From: Lachnospiraceae bacterium
GTDB lineage: Bacteria; Bacillota; Clostridia; Lachnospirales; Lachnospiraceae
Direction: 5' to 3'
Assembly: GCA_017468395.1 (NCBI GenBank)
Contig: JAFUIR010000009.1
Coordinates: forward strand, 1-64,000
DNA: 64,000 nt
Part shown: positions 8,415 to 18,170 of the stretch, piece after piece
How the letters are laid out: every line of letters starts with the position of its first letter
Numbering within the stretch: position 1 is the first letter of the stretch
The notes under the pieces: model-generated
Databases searched by the model: none
What the model saw: only the letters and a program-made list of their open reading frames with translations
Told to the model about the DNA's origin: nothing
Made by a program: the position numbers and the translations under genes

Positions 8415-10286
8415 TTACACCTTATATTTCCCCATAACTTCATCATCACTTGCATATCGTAGTACGTACTTGCCCATCAATGTTTTTTGTTTTCTATTAC
8501 AAACATTTGATACAGCACTATTCTTCTTATCATAATCCAAATTCAAATAATTACATACATCTCTAATACTTTCAAAAGTCGATATAAATAGCAAGGTACG
8601 AGCATCATACATATTTATCTGCTTTTTTCCTCTTTGTTCTTTATAACAATACGGACAACCTCTCCCATTAGCGCGATTAGAAACTTTTGCTTCCCATTCA
8701 TGCCCCTTTTCACATTTCCACTAAATCTTTTTATTGCTGTGCTCTGTAACTTGAGTAGGTAGCACTATGCCATTTTTTTCATAATTCCACATTTTCGCAA
8801 TATCAGGACGTACTGTTTTCAAATCATTAACGCCCTCTATCACTTTTTTTCCTACACAAATAGGACATCCCTCACCACGTATCCGTTTCAGTATAGACTT
8901 TTTATAACTATGCCCTTTTTCACATTTCCAATATACTACTCTTTCTCCTCCTCCATATATTTCTGCTGGGTCAACATCATTCTTTTGATAATCCCAATAC
9001 TTTAACAATTCTGGATGTTTTGTAACTAAATCATTTTCTCCTTTTTTTAGGATATTACGATGTTTCGAGCAAACGCTACCCTCTGCAATCCTACTCGGCC
9101 AATTCAAATAAGAACGATTACAAATACGACATTTCCAATAATATCGTTGACCAGTTCCTAAAGTAACCATTTCCGGCGTAATTAAACCATTTTTTTCGTA
9201 ATCCCATAATTTCACTAAATCTGGGCACACTGTAGCAATACTATTTTCTTTTCGCAAAACAACATACTGGTTTTTAATCATAATAGCATCATTTTCACAG
9301 TTAATATCTATGTTATCTTCGCCCAAAAATTCAAGTAATTCTTTAATTAGCGCAGATAACATCTTATATGTTGTTCTTTCATGAATAAAGAAGTCTGCAT
9401 TTTGTTTTTCTTTTTCAACTTTATACTCCTTTATGACAACTACATTAATTCCCCTTGAACTGAAAAACTCTTTTTTGGCAGCATCTTTTTCTGCTTTCTT
9501 TTTATGTGAAAAATAACCATTATACTCAATTCCAATGTTCTTTGATGGTATAAATATATCTATTTCTCGCTTATCTACTATATATCTATTTAACGCATCA
9601 GGGAAAACCTTTTTTATATAAAAATAAAGTGCCTGTTCGGGAAAGGATGTTTGACTTTGTTGTGCACATATTGGACATCCTTGCCTCATACTCCGCTGAC
9701 CTATAGACATCAAATAGTCATCATGTCCTAATGGACAAGTCCAATAAACTTTCTTTTTAGAATGAGACGTAACTTCTGTTGGTCTGATTTTATTTTTGCT
9801 GCTCCATTCAACTGCTAAATCCGGTTTCTTTGTTTGCAAATCATTATATCCTACAAGTACTTTTTGCCCAGCACAAAAAGGACAAGCGGAATTTCTTTTA
9901 GTTCTATTAGCAATGATTGCTTCATACTCTCCATTACATACTTTACAGGTCCACCATACTTTTCTGTTACTTCCAAAGGAAACCATTTCCGGAGTCAAAT
10001 TTCCATTTTTATCATAATTCCATTCGGAAGCAACTTGCGGAAAAAAAGTTTCTAAATCATTATATCCTTTTAATATTTTTTTCCCTGCACAGTATGGACA
10101 CCCATTACCATTAACCCTATTTCTTATTTGTGCTTCATACGAATGTCCTTTACTACAAATCCACCAAACCTTAACATGACTTCCCGTTGTCATTTTATCT
10201 GGTTCGTATCCTAATTCAGTATTCTTTTTCCAATTCCATTCGGACATAAGTTTTAAATTATCTTTTAAGTATTTTTCTTGATTCAT
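8415..10286 (-). pseudogene. Treble-clef zinc-finger / Vsr-like endonuclease protein with in-frame amber codon
   Basis: The open frame runs 521 codons to TAG at 8721-8723, then continues in frame for about 100 codons to TAA at 8415. Three about 60-residue repeats (W-N...P..V..GS..KVWWxC..GH..A.I..R..G.GCPYC) of the treble-clef PF14311 type precede a PD-(D/E)XK/Vsr-like domain at about 215-325 (FPEQALYFYIKK, EIDIFIPSKNIGIEYNG). More zinc repeats follow. The amber falls inside the last repeat (SNKKI-stop-WKCEKGH), where the others have W or Y. The C-terminal tail resembles a NUMOD1 DNA-binding module. It may be truncated but active, or a pseudogene. Confidence 0.75.
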
Positions 10287-10340
10287 TTTTTACCAACTTT
10301 ATTTATGATACCTATCTAAAATGCGCTCTTACTAATATTT

Positions 10341-11015
10341 TTACTTTTTCTCTAAAGATTTCCTTGCATTATATTGCAATATATTATACTGTTCTTTTCC
10401 AATTACAGTAATCTGAATATCTTGAACATTAATATCATACTTTATCATTGCATATGGATACAAAAAAAACAAATTATCATATAGATCATCGTAACGCTTC
10501 ATTACCTCATCAATCCATAACTTGATATCTGTTAATTTAAATGGTATCGGCGGTTCGGCATAATAAATAATTAAACCTATTTTTCTAAAACCTTTTTCTC
10601 TATATACTTCTATCTTTTCCATCTTTTTCTCTAGTGTTTCTTGAAATAATCGCTTTTCAATCTCACCATTTTTAACTGGATATGATAAACTTAATTCATC
10701 TAATCTTCCGCCTCTTGCCTCAATAATTGCCTTACTACGTTCCTTGCTCTTTTTCTCATTTTTTATTCTATACCTGACATATTCCCCTTCTATTTGGGCA
10801 TCTCCCATAGAAATAGCTTCTGTCACCTCTATACCAACTAATCCATTCCTATCCTGGATGTCCGGCTTATCATCAACAAAAAAATCACTATAATTATCAC
10901 CAAAGCAATACTTCAAACTCTCCAAGGACAAATATTCAACAAAATATTTTCTCTGTCTTGATGTCAATGGTTTATCAAAAGGTAATATTTCTGTTCCATA
11001 TACTTCATTATTCAT
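10341..11015 (-). CDS. Putative PD-(D/E)XK-like nuclease, cargo of the integrative element
   Basis: A 224-aa protein without a recognised family name. Residues about 50-66 read KPDIQDRNGLVGIEVTEA, an acidic residue followed by hydrophobic-E-x-T, resembling the D-(x)n-E-x-(K/T) core of PD-(D/E)XK nucleases. A charged helical middle (about 80-135) and a C-terminal alpha/beta part follow. It lies 54 bp upstream of the zinc-finger nuclease gene on the same strand, so the two are probably one operon and may form a restriction or anti-element module. AT-richer than flanking core genes, as is the whole operon. Confidence 0.55.
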   Translation of the reverse strand: MNNEVYGTEILPFDKPLTSRQRKYFVEYLSLESLKYCFGDNYSDFFVDDKPDIQDRNGLVGIEVTEAISMGDAQIEGEYVRYRIKNEKKSKERSKAIIEARGGRLDELSLSYPVKNGEIEKRLFQETLEKKMEKIEVYREKGFRKIGLIIYYAEPPIPFKLTDIKLWIDEVMKRYDDLYDNLFFLYPYAMIKYDINVQDIQITVIGKEQYNILQYNARKSLEKK

Positions 11016-11139
11016 TCAAATTCCCGCCATTAACAATTATAAATTTCTTTAAAATCATTTCGTAAAATTCAATTTTGTATTTCTAATGGTATAATATCAA
11101 ATATCCCTTTTTTTGCATAGAATGATTTATCAAAACACC

Positions 11140-11167
11140 TTGCATTATTCAAAAAAAGTGCTATATT
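11140..11167 (+). promoter_or_regulatory. Promoter of a short transcript
   Basis: TTGCAT, 16 bp, TATATT: a reasonable sigma-A-type promoter, placed 34 bp upstream of a strong hairpin terminator. Confidence 0.5.
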
Positions 11168-11173
11168 GAAAGT

Positions 11174-11250
11174 AGATACAACTGAAAGACAAGGACATTT
11201 AAAAGAGACAAATTGGAAGCATTGTATTGCTTCTGCTTTGTCTCTTTTTG
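11174..11250 (+). ncRNA. Candidate small RNA within the integrative element
   Basis: The promoter at 11140 would start a transcript near 11174. It ends at a two-part hairpin (AAAAGAGACAAA with TTTGTCTCTTTT; inner GAAGCA with TGCTTC) followed by a T-run. That gives an RNA of about 75-80 nt with no open frame. It could be an element-encoded regulator or the attenuated leader of the integrase operon, whose first gene begins at 11437. Nothing else coding is visible between 11016 and 11436. Confidence 0.45.
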
Positions 11251-11436
11251 TTTAAAATTAACTTCCCCCGGCAGATTACTTACTTTTTATTTGTTACTTG
11301 TTCTGCCTCAGATATTTTTCTGTAAAGGCAAATTTCATATGTTTTCAGTTGATTATAAAGTCAAAAATATACTAAACAAATTAACTTAAATTAATTACCG
11401 CTATTTTCGGTAACTTGGAAGGAGGTATTAATTACC

Positions 11437-11703
11437 ATGGATAATTACGAAAGCAGACCACTACTACCCATGCCATTTCCAAAACCTCTTAAGGAAATGA
11501 CCGACGAAGAACTAACAAAACTTCTTACTGGCAAGTTCAATTACAATGTTCTGATTCCGGGACTCATTGAAGCAAATTTGCGTAAGAATAAGCAAATTGC
11601 AGAACTAACCAAGCGGATTGCCTATCTTGAAAAGAAAACACTCCAAAAGCCCGGACGAAAACGCCGGGAATTTGGATTTGAGGGACGGGAACTGACAGAC
11701 TGA
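11437..11703 (+). CDS. Small HTH-associated protein of the integrase operon, possibly frameshifted
   Basis: An 88-aa basic protein with a strong SD (GGAGG) 10 nt before ATG. Residues about 50-70 are a predicted helix (RKNKQIAELTKRIAYLEKKT), then GRKRREFGFEG. After the stop at 11703, other frames still read like a protein: LKLIDEGYFDSISKLEKELG (an HTH-like segment), then ARNRYNKAKEKLRLERRI. The whole resembles the tail of a recombinase-associated HTH protein broken by one or two frameshifts. It may act as a directionality or control factor for the integrase that follows. Confidence 0.5.
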   Translation: MDNYESRPLLPMPFPKPLKEMTDEELTKLLTGKFNYNVLIPGLIEANLRKNKQIAELTKRIAYLEKKTLQKPGRKRREFGFEGRELTD

Positions 11704-11834
11704 AACTGATTGACGAAGGATATTTCGACAGTATCAGCAAATTGGAAAAGGAGCTAGGAGCAGGCAAGAATCAGCTCGCAACCGCTACAACAAGGCAAAA
11801 GAGAAATTGCGACTAGAAAGGAGAATTGAGCATT

Positions 11835-13067
11835 ATGGAGATTGTTAGACCTATAGTGCAAGAGTGCTTCATTCCGGCACAATACACTTCTTCCCCGGAG
11901 ATTATCAAAAACTGCTTGCAGGAAGTTCTTTCCGAAGGTATGATGTATGCACAAGTCAGTGCTCCGGCATATAATGAAGATATGACAAAGAAACAACGTG
12001 AGAACATCATTAAAATGCACATAGAGCAATTTACAACTAAATATTATGAGTCAGACAGACGGTGGCACTCTTTCCTGCCGGATGATACACATCCCCAGGG
12101 AAGGAAGCCTATCGCCAAACGTAAGTGGGAAGATTTAGAATCTGTGATTCTTGCCTATTATGAGGAGCAGGAGCAATCCAACAAGCGGAAGAAGATTACC
12201 TTACGGACTCTGTACCCAGAATGGTTTGCCTACAAATGGCAGGACACCAACAATTTCGGCTACATGAACCACATTGACGGCGAATGGAAGCGGTATTATG
12301 AGAATGACCCCATTGTTGACCGCCCGGTGGTGGAATTTACCACCTTGGAGCTAAAGAATTGGGCGAGGAACAAGATTATTACCGGGAAGTTGAACAAGAA
12401 GCAGTATTACAACATGGCAATCATTATCCGGCAGAGTTTGGAATACCTTGTGGAACTAGGAGAACTGCCCTGCAATCACTTTGCAGAGCACCCTAACCGC
12501 ACCGCCGCACTTGCGGTACTGATTAACTTCTCCCTTGGCTTACGTGTGGGCGAGCTTGTTGCCCTTAAGTGGAGGGACTTAAAAGACTCCTATCTGCATA
12601 TCAGACGCATGGAGCAGAAACAGTATGAGCAGTTGGAAAACGGCAAGTGGAAGAAGCATTTAGAAGTGGTGGAGCATACCAAGTCGGACGCAGGCTACCG
12701 CATATTGTATGTGGTATCTTCTGCCATGGAGCTATTCGACAAGGTAAAGGAAGCCAACCTGCGGAATGGTTACAGTTGCGAAGCCGAGGACTATATCTTC
12801 ATGTACCGTAAGCACCGTATCACTGCCAACTCTATTGATAGCCATTATGAGCGGTACTGCAAACAGATAGGTATTTCCAAGAAAGGTAATCTCAAGGCAA
12901 GAAAAACGGCACTTACAAAGGTAGCCGATAATCCTAATATTAACCTAACGGATGCCATGGAATTTGCCGGACACCGGGACGTAAAGACGTTCATAAATCA
13001 TTATTGCTTCTCCCGGTACTCGGACGAACAGAAACGGCAGGAACTGGAAAAGACTCTCAAAGTGTAA
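11835..13067 (+). CDS. Tyrosine-type site-specific integrase
   Basis: A 410-aa phage-integrase family recombinase. The C-terminal catalytic half shows the first arginine box (LRVGELVALKWRDL), a KARKT segment where HxxR is usual (the first His is Leu here), the GHRDVKTFINHY block with the third-box His and the nucleophile Tyr close behind. An N-terminal core-binding domain is around residues 100-200. The gene sits about 90 bp from the intact tRNA-Leu, facing it, as expected for an integrase at its attachment site. TTG at 11826 is an alternative start, but it lies only 2-3 nt from the SD. Confidence 0.85.
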   Translation: MEIVRPIVQECFIPAQYTSSPEIIKNCLQEVLSEGMMYAQVSAPAYNEDMTKKQRENIIKMHIEQFTTKYYESDRRWHSFLPDDTHPQGRKPIAKRKWEDLESVILAYYEEQEQSNKRKKITLRTLYPEWFAYKWQDTNNFGYMNHIDGEWKRYYENDPIVDRPVVEFTTLELKNWARNKIITGKLNKKQYYNMAIIIRQSLEYLVELGELPCNHFAEHPNRTAALAVLINFSLGLRVGELVALKWRDLKDSYLHIRRMEQKQYEQLENGKWKKHLEVVEHTKSDAGYRILYVVSSAMELFDKVKEANLRNGYSCEAEDYIFMYRKHRITANSIDSHYERYCKQIGISKKGNLKARKTALTKVADNPNINLTDAMEFAGHRDVKTFINHYCFSRYSDEQKRQELEKTLKV

Positions 13068-13104
13068 AAAATCTACACGTTCCTACACGCACACCCAAAC
13101 AACA

Positions 13105-13148
13105 AAAAAATAGCGGAAACACTGATAAATTCAATGTTTTCGCTATTC
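13105..13148 (-). terminator. Terminator shared by integrase and tRNA operon
   Basis: AATAGCGGAAACA pairs with TGTTTTCGCTATT. The T-run (TTTTTTT) lies on the minus-strand side, so it most clearly ends the tRNA-Tyr/tRNA-Leu transcript; the stem also follows the integrase stop. Confidence 0.7.
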
Positions 13149-13153
13149 ATAAG

Positions 13154-13178
13154 ATACTGCTGGTGGCCGGACTTGAAC
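13154..13178. repeat. Right attachment site inside tRNA-Leu 3' end
   Basis: 25 bp identical to 8246-8270. This copy completes the functional tRNA-Leu, so insertion preserved the tRNA. Confidence 0.85.
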
Positions 13179-13241
13179 CGGCACGGTGTTGCCACCGAGG
13201 GATTTTAAGTCCCTTGCGTCTGCCTATTCCGCCACACCAGC
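13158..13241 (-). tRNA. tRNA-Leu (UAA)
   Basis: An 84-nt class II tRNA. Acceptor GCTGGTG pairs with CACCAGC plus discriminator A; the anticodon loop CTTAAAA gives UAA; there is a long variable arm (CGGTGGCAACACCG) and a T-arm GCCGGTTCAAGTCCGGC. CCA is not encoded. It is the integration target of the 8.2-13.2 kb element. Confidence 0.95.
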
Positions 13242-13244
13242 GGA

Positions 13245-13326
13245 TGGATGGAGGTGGATTCGAACCACCGAAGCAATTTGCAGCAGATTTACAGTCTGTC
13301 CCCTTTGGCCACTCGGGAATCCATCC
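13245..13326 (-). tRNA. tRNA-Tyr (GUA)
   Basis: An 82-nt class II tRNA with acceptor GGATGGA/TCCATCC, anticodon loop CTGTAAA (GUA) and the T-arm GGTGGTTCGAATCCACC. CCA is not encoded. It is 3 bp upstream of tRNA-Leu and co-transcribed with it. Confidence 0.95.
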
Positions 13327-13363
13327 ATAGGTTGGGACTATTACTTAGTCCCACCGAAAACAA

Positions 13364-13392
13364 ATTTTAGCACATGTTATTATAAAAATCAA
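13364..13392 (-). promoter_or_regulatory. Promoter of the tRNA-Tyr/tRNA-Leu operon
   Basis: On the minus strand: TTGATT, 17 bp, TAAAAT, about 38 bp upstream of tRNA-Tyr. The -35 overlaps the last codons of the GH13 gene. Confidence 0.65.
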
Positions 13393-15485
13393 GCAAATTC
13401 AAGAACAGTTGCAGAAGTTTTCGGCAAAACCACAGAAATCTTACCTCCGATTACCGGATACTCTACTGCAGCCGTGTCAAATCCATCTTCTGTAGTCTGT
13501 ATCAGACGGGTCATTACCGCCTCTTTCGGAACATTCAATTCCCAAACTGACACTTCCTTCTTGATTTCGTATTCGTTATTGTTAATCAGTACCACACAGG
13601 CGCTTTCCTTGTTAAATCTTCCATAGGCCAAATAATTGTAATCCGTGTCCACATATTTCATGGAGCCGGTTTTCATATACTGACGCTCCCGGCGCATACG
13701 AATCAAATACTTATGAAAATCTATCAGTTCCTTGTCTTCCTGTCCCCACGGATAAGTACGTCTGTTATCCGGGTCGGTAAAACCGCATACTCCCGCTTCA
13801 TCGCCGTAATAAATAGCCGGCGCACCAATCCAAGTCATCTGTATCACTACCGCTTCCATAAAGACAGCCTTGTTTGTTCCTTCATTTGCTGCATCGGGTC
13901 CCAATGTTCCTGTACGTCCCACTTTATGGTTTGTACGGCTTAAAAAACGGGAATGGTCATGATTGGACAACTGGTTCATGGCTACCTGCCAGCCGGGCAT
14001 GGCAAAACTTGCGCAGTGATGTTTCATTGCGCCCCAGAAACTGTTTTGATTTCCCCACTGGTCCGGTCTAAAGTCATCACTATGCTTTTCCATTCCGGTC
14101 AAAAACCATGTCACGGGCTCCATGAACGCATCGTAATTCATAACGCTGTCCCACTCATTTCCCTGAAGCCAAGGCTTGGTATCTCCATAATGCTCCGCCA
14201 AAATAATAGCCTCCGGGTTGGCATCTTTTACCGCTTTGCGGAATTCCTGCCAGAAATAATGATTGTACTCCGGCGAGAAACCAAGATCTGCTGCCACGTC
14301 CAGTCTCCATCCGTCCACATTGTAGGGCGGTGACACCCATTTGCGTCCGATATGCATGACATAATCAAACAATTCTTTGGAGCTTTCGTAATTAAGTTTG
14401 GGCAATGTATCGTGTCCCCACCATCCATCATATGAAGGATTGTAGGGCCATCTGTTCTGGTCCTGAAATTTAAAGTAATCCCTATACGGACTGTCCGCAG
14501 AAATGTGAGCCCCTTTTGCGTACCCCTTGGCATTCTCGTAGATTCTTTCTCTGTCCATCCACTTATTAAAGGAGCCGCAATGGTTAAATACACCGTCCAA
14601 AATGACTTTAATGCCTCTCTTATGGGCCTGTTCTACTAATTCAATAAACAGCTGATTGCTTGCATCCAAATTTGCCTTATTTGTGACACGGTTAATATAC
14701 TTTGTGGCCAAACGGTTTTCCATTTGTCCCTCTGCAAGCAGTTCTCCGCTATCATCCACTATTTTTCCGATATGGGGGTCAATATTGTCGTAGTCCTGGA
14801 TATCGTATTTGTGATTGGAAGGTGACACGAAAAGAGGATTAAAGTAAATAACTTCTATTCCCAAATCTTCCAAATAGTCCAACTTCTCTATAACACCCTG
14901 CAAGTCACCACCATAAAATGCCCGCACGTCCATGGCCGAAGGATATTTGCTCCAGTCTTCCACTTTCTGCACATGCTCCCCGATATAGGTGTACTCATCC
15001 GTCAAAATGTCATTGTCCGGGTCCCCATTATAAAAGCGGTCCACATAAATCTGATACATAACCGCACCCTTGGCCCAATCCGGCGTTTTAAATCCCGGAA
15101 TCAGTACAAAGTTATAATTTTCCATGGGCTCTCTGACAAATCCCCTCACGTCAAAGAAACCAAAAATTTTTCCTGTGTGCACCTCAAAATGATAAGTGAC
15201 TTTCTCATTTTCCAATTGCAACGTATGTGCATAATAATCAAAAGAATCGTCCGACTCTTGTTTTATCATCAAATCCTTTTGTCCCTTGTATACGAAATAC
15301 ACCTTGTCCACATTATTCTTGGCAGCACGGAAGCGAATCGTCACTTCATCATACGCTCTGGGTTCTACCGGAGTTACATAATCTGCCGTAGTATCAGAAT
15401 AAAGCGCCGTTTTGTTAAATACGGGACGCATAGCAGACATATATTGGAATTGTAATTCTTTTTTGCTGAAAAAGTCGTAATCCAT
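13389..15485 (-). CDS. GH13 alpha-amylase/neopullulanase-type glycosidase
   Basis: A 698-aa cytosolic enzyme for alpha-glucans. An N-terminal Ig-like domain (about 1-130, as in cyclomaltodextrinase/neopullulanase) precedes the catalytic barrel. Conserved regions are visible: region I with D297 and H302 (LDGVFNH), region II GWRLDVA with nucleophile D396, region III AEH with acid/base E431, and region IV NHD with D510. All catalytic residues are present. No signal peptide, so it probably degrades imported maltooligosaccharides. It stands alone, facing the tRNA promoter region. Confidence 0.9.
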   Translation of the reverse strand: MDYDFFSKKELQFQYMSAMRPVFNKTALYSDTTADYVTPVEPRAYDEVTIRFRAAKNNVDKVYFVYKGQKDLMIKQESDDSFDYYAHTLQLENEKVTYHFEVHTGKIFGFFDVRGFVREPMENYNFVLIPGFKTPDWAKGAVMYQIYVDRFYNGDPDNDILTDEYTYIGEHVQKVEDWSKYPSAMDVRAFYGGDLQGVIEKLDYLEDLGIEVIYFNPLFVSPSNHKYDIQDYDNIDPHIGKIVDDSGELLAEGQMENRLATKYINRVTNKANLDASNQLFIELVEQAHKRGIKVILDGVFNHCGSFNKWMDRERIYENAKGYAKGAHISADSPYRDYFKFQDQNRWPYNPSYDGWWGHDTLPKLNYESSKELFDYVMHIGRKWVSPPYNVDGWRLDVAADLGFSPEYNHYFWQEFRKAVKDANPEAIILAEHYGDTKPWLQGNEWDSVMNYDAFMEPVTWFLTGMEKHSDDFRPDQWGNQNSFWGAMKHHCASFAMPGWQVAMNQLSNHDHSRFLSRTNHKVGRTGTLGPDAANEGTNKAVFMEAVVIQMTWIGAPAIYYGDEAGVCGFTDPDNRRTYPWGQEDKELIDFHKYLIRMRRERQYMKTGSMKYVDTDYNYLAYGRFNKESACVVLINNNEYEIKKEVSVWELNVPKEAVMTRLIQTTEDGFDTAAVEYPVIGGKISVVLPKTSATVLEFA

Positions 15486-15586
15486 ATTCAGCGTCCTCTT
15501 TCTAATTTCTTGCTTTATATATTTTATAATAATTGCCCGATAACCGCAAGTAAATACCTCTCAAATTCACATATTTCCATACAAAG

Positions 15587-15617
15587 TAAAAAAGACAGCT
15601 TTTGGCTGTCCTTTTTA
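15587..15617. terminator. Terminator/attenuator-like hairpin upstream of the GH13 gene
   Basis: AAAAAAGACAGC pairs with GGCTGTCCTTTTT, with T-runs on both strands. It lies in the 330-bp gap between ftsH and the GH13 gene. It may be a second ftsH terminator, or an attenuator if the GH13 promoter is upstream (a TATAAT lies at 15684-15689 on the minus strand, without a clear -35). Nothing coding is visible in this gap. Confidence 0.55.
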
Positions 15618-15761
15618 GAGAAGGTATTTCTTTCTTATGGGGTATAGCAAAAAACTATATAATGTATTGGGGGGGTTACGCATATTATAATAGCATGACC
15701 TATGTTTTGCGTCCATTCTCACAATTCACAAATATTACAAAAACAATGTTGTGTTTTTGGT

Positions 15762-15788
15762 AAAAATGCACAACATTTCGTTGTGCAC
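15762..15788 (-). terminator. ftsH terminator
   Basis: On the minus strand a TGCACAACG/TGTTGTGCA stem is followed by TTTTT, 28 bp after the ftsH stop. Confidence 0.75.
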
Positions 15789-15815
15789 TATTACTAATCA
15801 ATACTTATCCTTTAT

Positions 15816-17627
15816 TTATGCCTCGAATAACGCTTCAAATTCCTCTCTGGAAATTTTTTCTTTCTCCAGCAAAAGATCTGCTGCCTTATGCAATACATCT
15901 TCGTGTTCCATAATAATCTGCTTTGCCTTTGCATAGCAATCGTCGATAATGTTCTTTACTTCCTTATCGATTTCACCTGCAACGGTTTCGCTGTGTGCTC
16001 TTGTGTGTGCCAAATCTCTTCCGATGAACACTTCATCATCATCGCTGTCATAGTTAATCACACCGATATTCTGGGACATACCAAAGCGTGTCACCATCTT
16101 ACGGGCTACCTTAGTGGCCTTCTTGATGTCACTGGATGCACCGGTAGTAATATCGTCAAAGATGATTTCCTCCGCAATACGTCCACCCAAGGATACCATA
16201 ATATCCTGCAACATCTTGCCCTTTGTCAGGAACATTTCATCTTTTTCAGGCAGTGGCATGGTGTAACCTGCTGCACCTACTCCGGTAGGAATGATAGAAA
16301 CGGTATAAACCGGTCCCACATCAGGAAGCACATGGAACAAAATCGCATGGCCTGCTTCGTGGTACGCCGTAATTTTCTTTTCTTTGTCGGAAATGATACG
16401 GCTCTTTTTCTCTGCACCGATTCCTACTTTTACGAAAGCACCTTTGATATCATCCTGGGTAATATATCCTCTGTTTTCCATGGCAGCATTGATAGCCGCT
16501 TCATTAAGCAGGTTTTCCAAGTCCGCTCCGGTAAAGCCTGCGGTAGTCTGGGCAATCTGCTCCAAATCCACATCTTCCGCCAACGGTTTGTTTTTGGAAT
16601 GTACTTTCAAAATATCCTGTCTGCCGCCCACGTCGGGAGTTCCCACCGCAACTTTCCTGTCGAAACGTCCGGGACGCAAAATAGCAGGGTCTAAAATGTC
16701 CACACGGTTTGTAGCCGCAAGCACAATGATACCTTCGTTTACACCGAAACCATCCATCTCTACAAGCAACTGGTTCAATGTCTGTTCTCTTTCATCGTGT
16801 CCGCCGCCCATACCGGTACCACGGCGTCTTGCCACCGCATCAATTTCATCAATAAATACGATACAGGGGGCATTCTTCTTGGCATCTTCAAATAAATCAC
16901 GCACACGGGATGCTCCCACACCGACAAACATTTCCACAAAATCAGAACCGGAAATACTAAAGAAAGGAACTCCCGCTTCTCCTGCAATGGCCTTTGCCAA
17001 AAGGGTTTTACCTGTTCCGGGCGGTCCCTCCAAAAGAACACCTTTGGGAATTCTCGCACCTACTTTTGTGAATTTTGCAGGGTTTTTCAAGAAATCCACG
17101 ATTTCTTCCAGTTCCTCTTTTTCTTCTTTCAAGCCTGCTACGTCTTTGAGGGTAATGCTACCGTCTCCGTTGGAAAGTCTGGCACGGCTCTTACCGAAAT
17201 TCATCATTTTACTGGTACCGCCGCCACCGGCATTTTGTGCGCTCAGCAGCATAAATAAAAATGCGCCTACCGCAACAATCATAAGCAGTGGCATTACATA
17301 AAGTAAAAACCAATTCTCACGCTCAATGTCCTTTATCACCGGCTCTATGCCATGACTGCGCACCAGTTCTTCCAATTCGGTGATATCTGTAGCATACAGT
17401 TTCTTTTCAGAACCTTCTTTTAACTGGATTTCCAGATAACCGGTAGGAGCCTCCCCGTTGGGCTGCACAGCAACTTTTACTACCCGACCGGCCTCAATAT
17501 CCGCAATCAACTGTGCTTTGGAGTAATTTTCGCTCTGCTTATTCGACAGTTCAGACACAAACAGGAACATTATTAATACGCCAAATAAAAAAATGTATAA
17601 ACTAAAACCTCTAGAACCTTGTTTCAA
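15816..17627 (-). CDS. ftsH: ATP-dependent zinc metalloprotease FtsH
   Basis: A 603-aa membrane protease that degrades misfolded membrane and regulatory proteins. Two N-terminal membrane segments (about 10-26 and 107-128) flank an external domain. The AAA+ module has Walker A GPPGTGKT at 201-208, Walker [10 protein letters not shown] near 258 and the SRH arginines in RPGRFDR. The M41 zinc site HEAGH is at 423-427. Last gene of the tilS-hpt-ftsH operon, the usual order in Firmicutes. Confidence 0.97.
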   Translation of the reverse strand: MKQGSRGFSLYIFLFGVLIMFLFVSELSNKQSENYSKAQLIADIEAGRVVKVAVQPNGEAPTGYLEIQLKEGSEKKLYATDITELEELVRSHGIEPVIKDIERENWFLLYVMPLLMIVAVGAFLFMLLSAQNAGGGGTSKMMNFGKSRARLSNGDGSITLKDVAGLKEEKEELEEIVDFLKNPAKFTKVGARIPKGVLLEGPPGTGKTLLAKAIAGEAGVPFFSISGSDFVEMFVGVGASRVRDLFEDAKKNAPCIVFIDEIDAVARRRGTGMGGGHDEREQTLNQLLVEMDGFGVNEGIIVLAATNRVDILDPAILRPGRFDRKVAVGTPDVGGRQDILKVHSKNKPLAEDVDLEQIAQTTAGFTGADLENLLNEAAINAAMENRGYITQDDIKGAFVKVGIGAEKKSRIISDKEKKITAYHEAGHAILFHVLPDVGPVYTVSIIPTGVGAAGYTMPLPEKDEMFLTKGKMLQDIMVSLGGRIAEEIIFDDITTGASSDIKKATKVARKMVTRFGMSQNIGVINYDSDDDEVFIGRDLAHTRAHSETVAGEIDKEVKNIIDDCYAKAKQIIMEHEDVLHKAADLLLEKEKISREEFEALFEA

Positions 17628-17641
17628 AATAGACCTCCTTA

Positions 17642-18169
17642 TTAGTCCTCAAATTCTACCACACCGATGTAAGGGAGGTTGCGATACTTCTGAGCATAGT
17701 CAAGTCCATATCCCACAACAAATTCATCGGGAATCTGGAAACCTGTATAATCTACGTCCACATCTATGACACGTCTGTCAGGTTTGTCCAAAAGTGTACA
17801 CAAACGAAGGCTTGCAGGGCCTCTTTCTTTCAGCATTTCCAGCAAGTAACTCAAGGTTCTGCCGGAATCCACAATATCCTCAACAACAATAACATCTCTG
17901 CCCATCAAAGGCTCGTCCAAATCTTTTACAATTTTTACTACGCCGCTGGATTTTGTTTTGCTGCCGTAACTGGACACTGCCATAAAATCCAAAGAAACAG
18001 GAACTGTAATTCTCTTTGCAAGTTCACACATAAAGAAAGTACCGCCCTTCAATACACAAACAAGATGCACTTCCTTTCCTGCATAATCCTTACTGATTTG
18101 TTCTCCGATGGCCTTGATTCTGTCGTTTACTTCTTCTTCACTCAACATAACTCTGATATGTTCTGCCAT
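17642..18169 (-). CDS. hpt: Hypoxanthine phosphoribosyltransferase
   Basis: A 175-aa purine salvage enzyme that converts hypoxanthine (and often guanine) with PRPP to IMP/GMP. The PRPP-binding loop [13 protein letters not shown], the KGGTFF segment and the C-terminal [12 protein letters not shown] signature are all present. It begins 1 bp after the tilS stop and lies 14 bp before ftsH. Confidence 0.95.
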   Translation of the reverse strand: MAEHIRVMLSEEEVNDRIKAIGEQISKDYAGKEVHLVCVLKGGTFFMCELAKRITVPVSLDFMAVSSYGSKTKSSGVVKIVKDLDEPLMGRDVIVVEDIVDSGRTLSYLLEMLKERGPASLRLCTLLDKPDRRVIDVDVDYTGFQIPDEFVVGYGLDYAQKYRNLPYIGVVEFED

Positions 18170-18170
18170 T

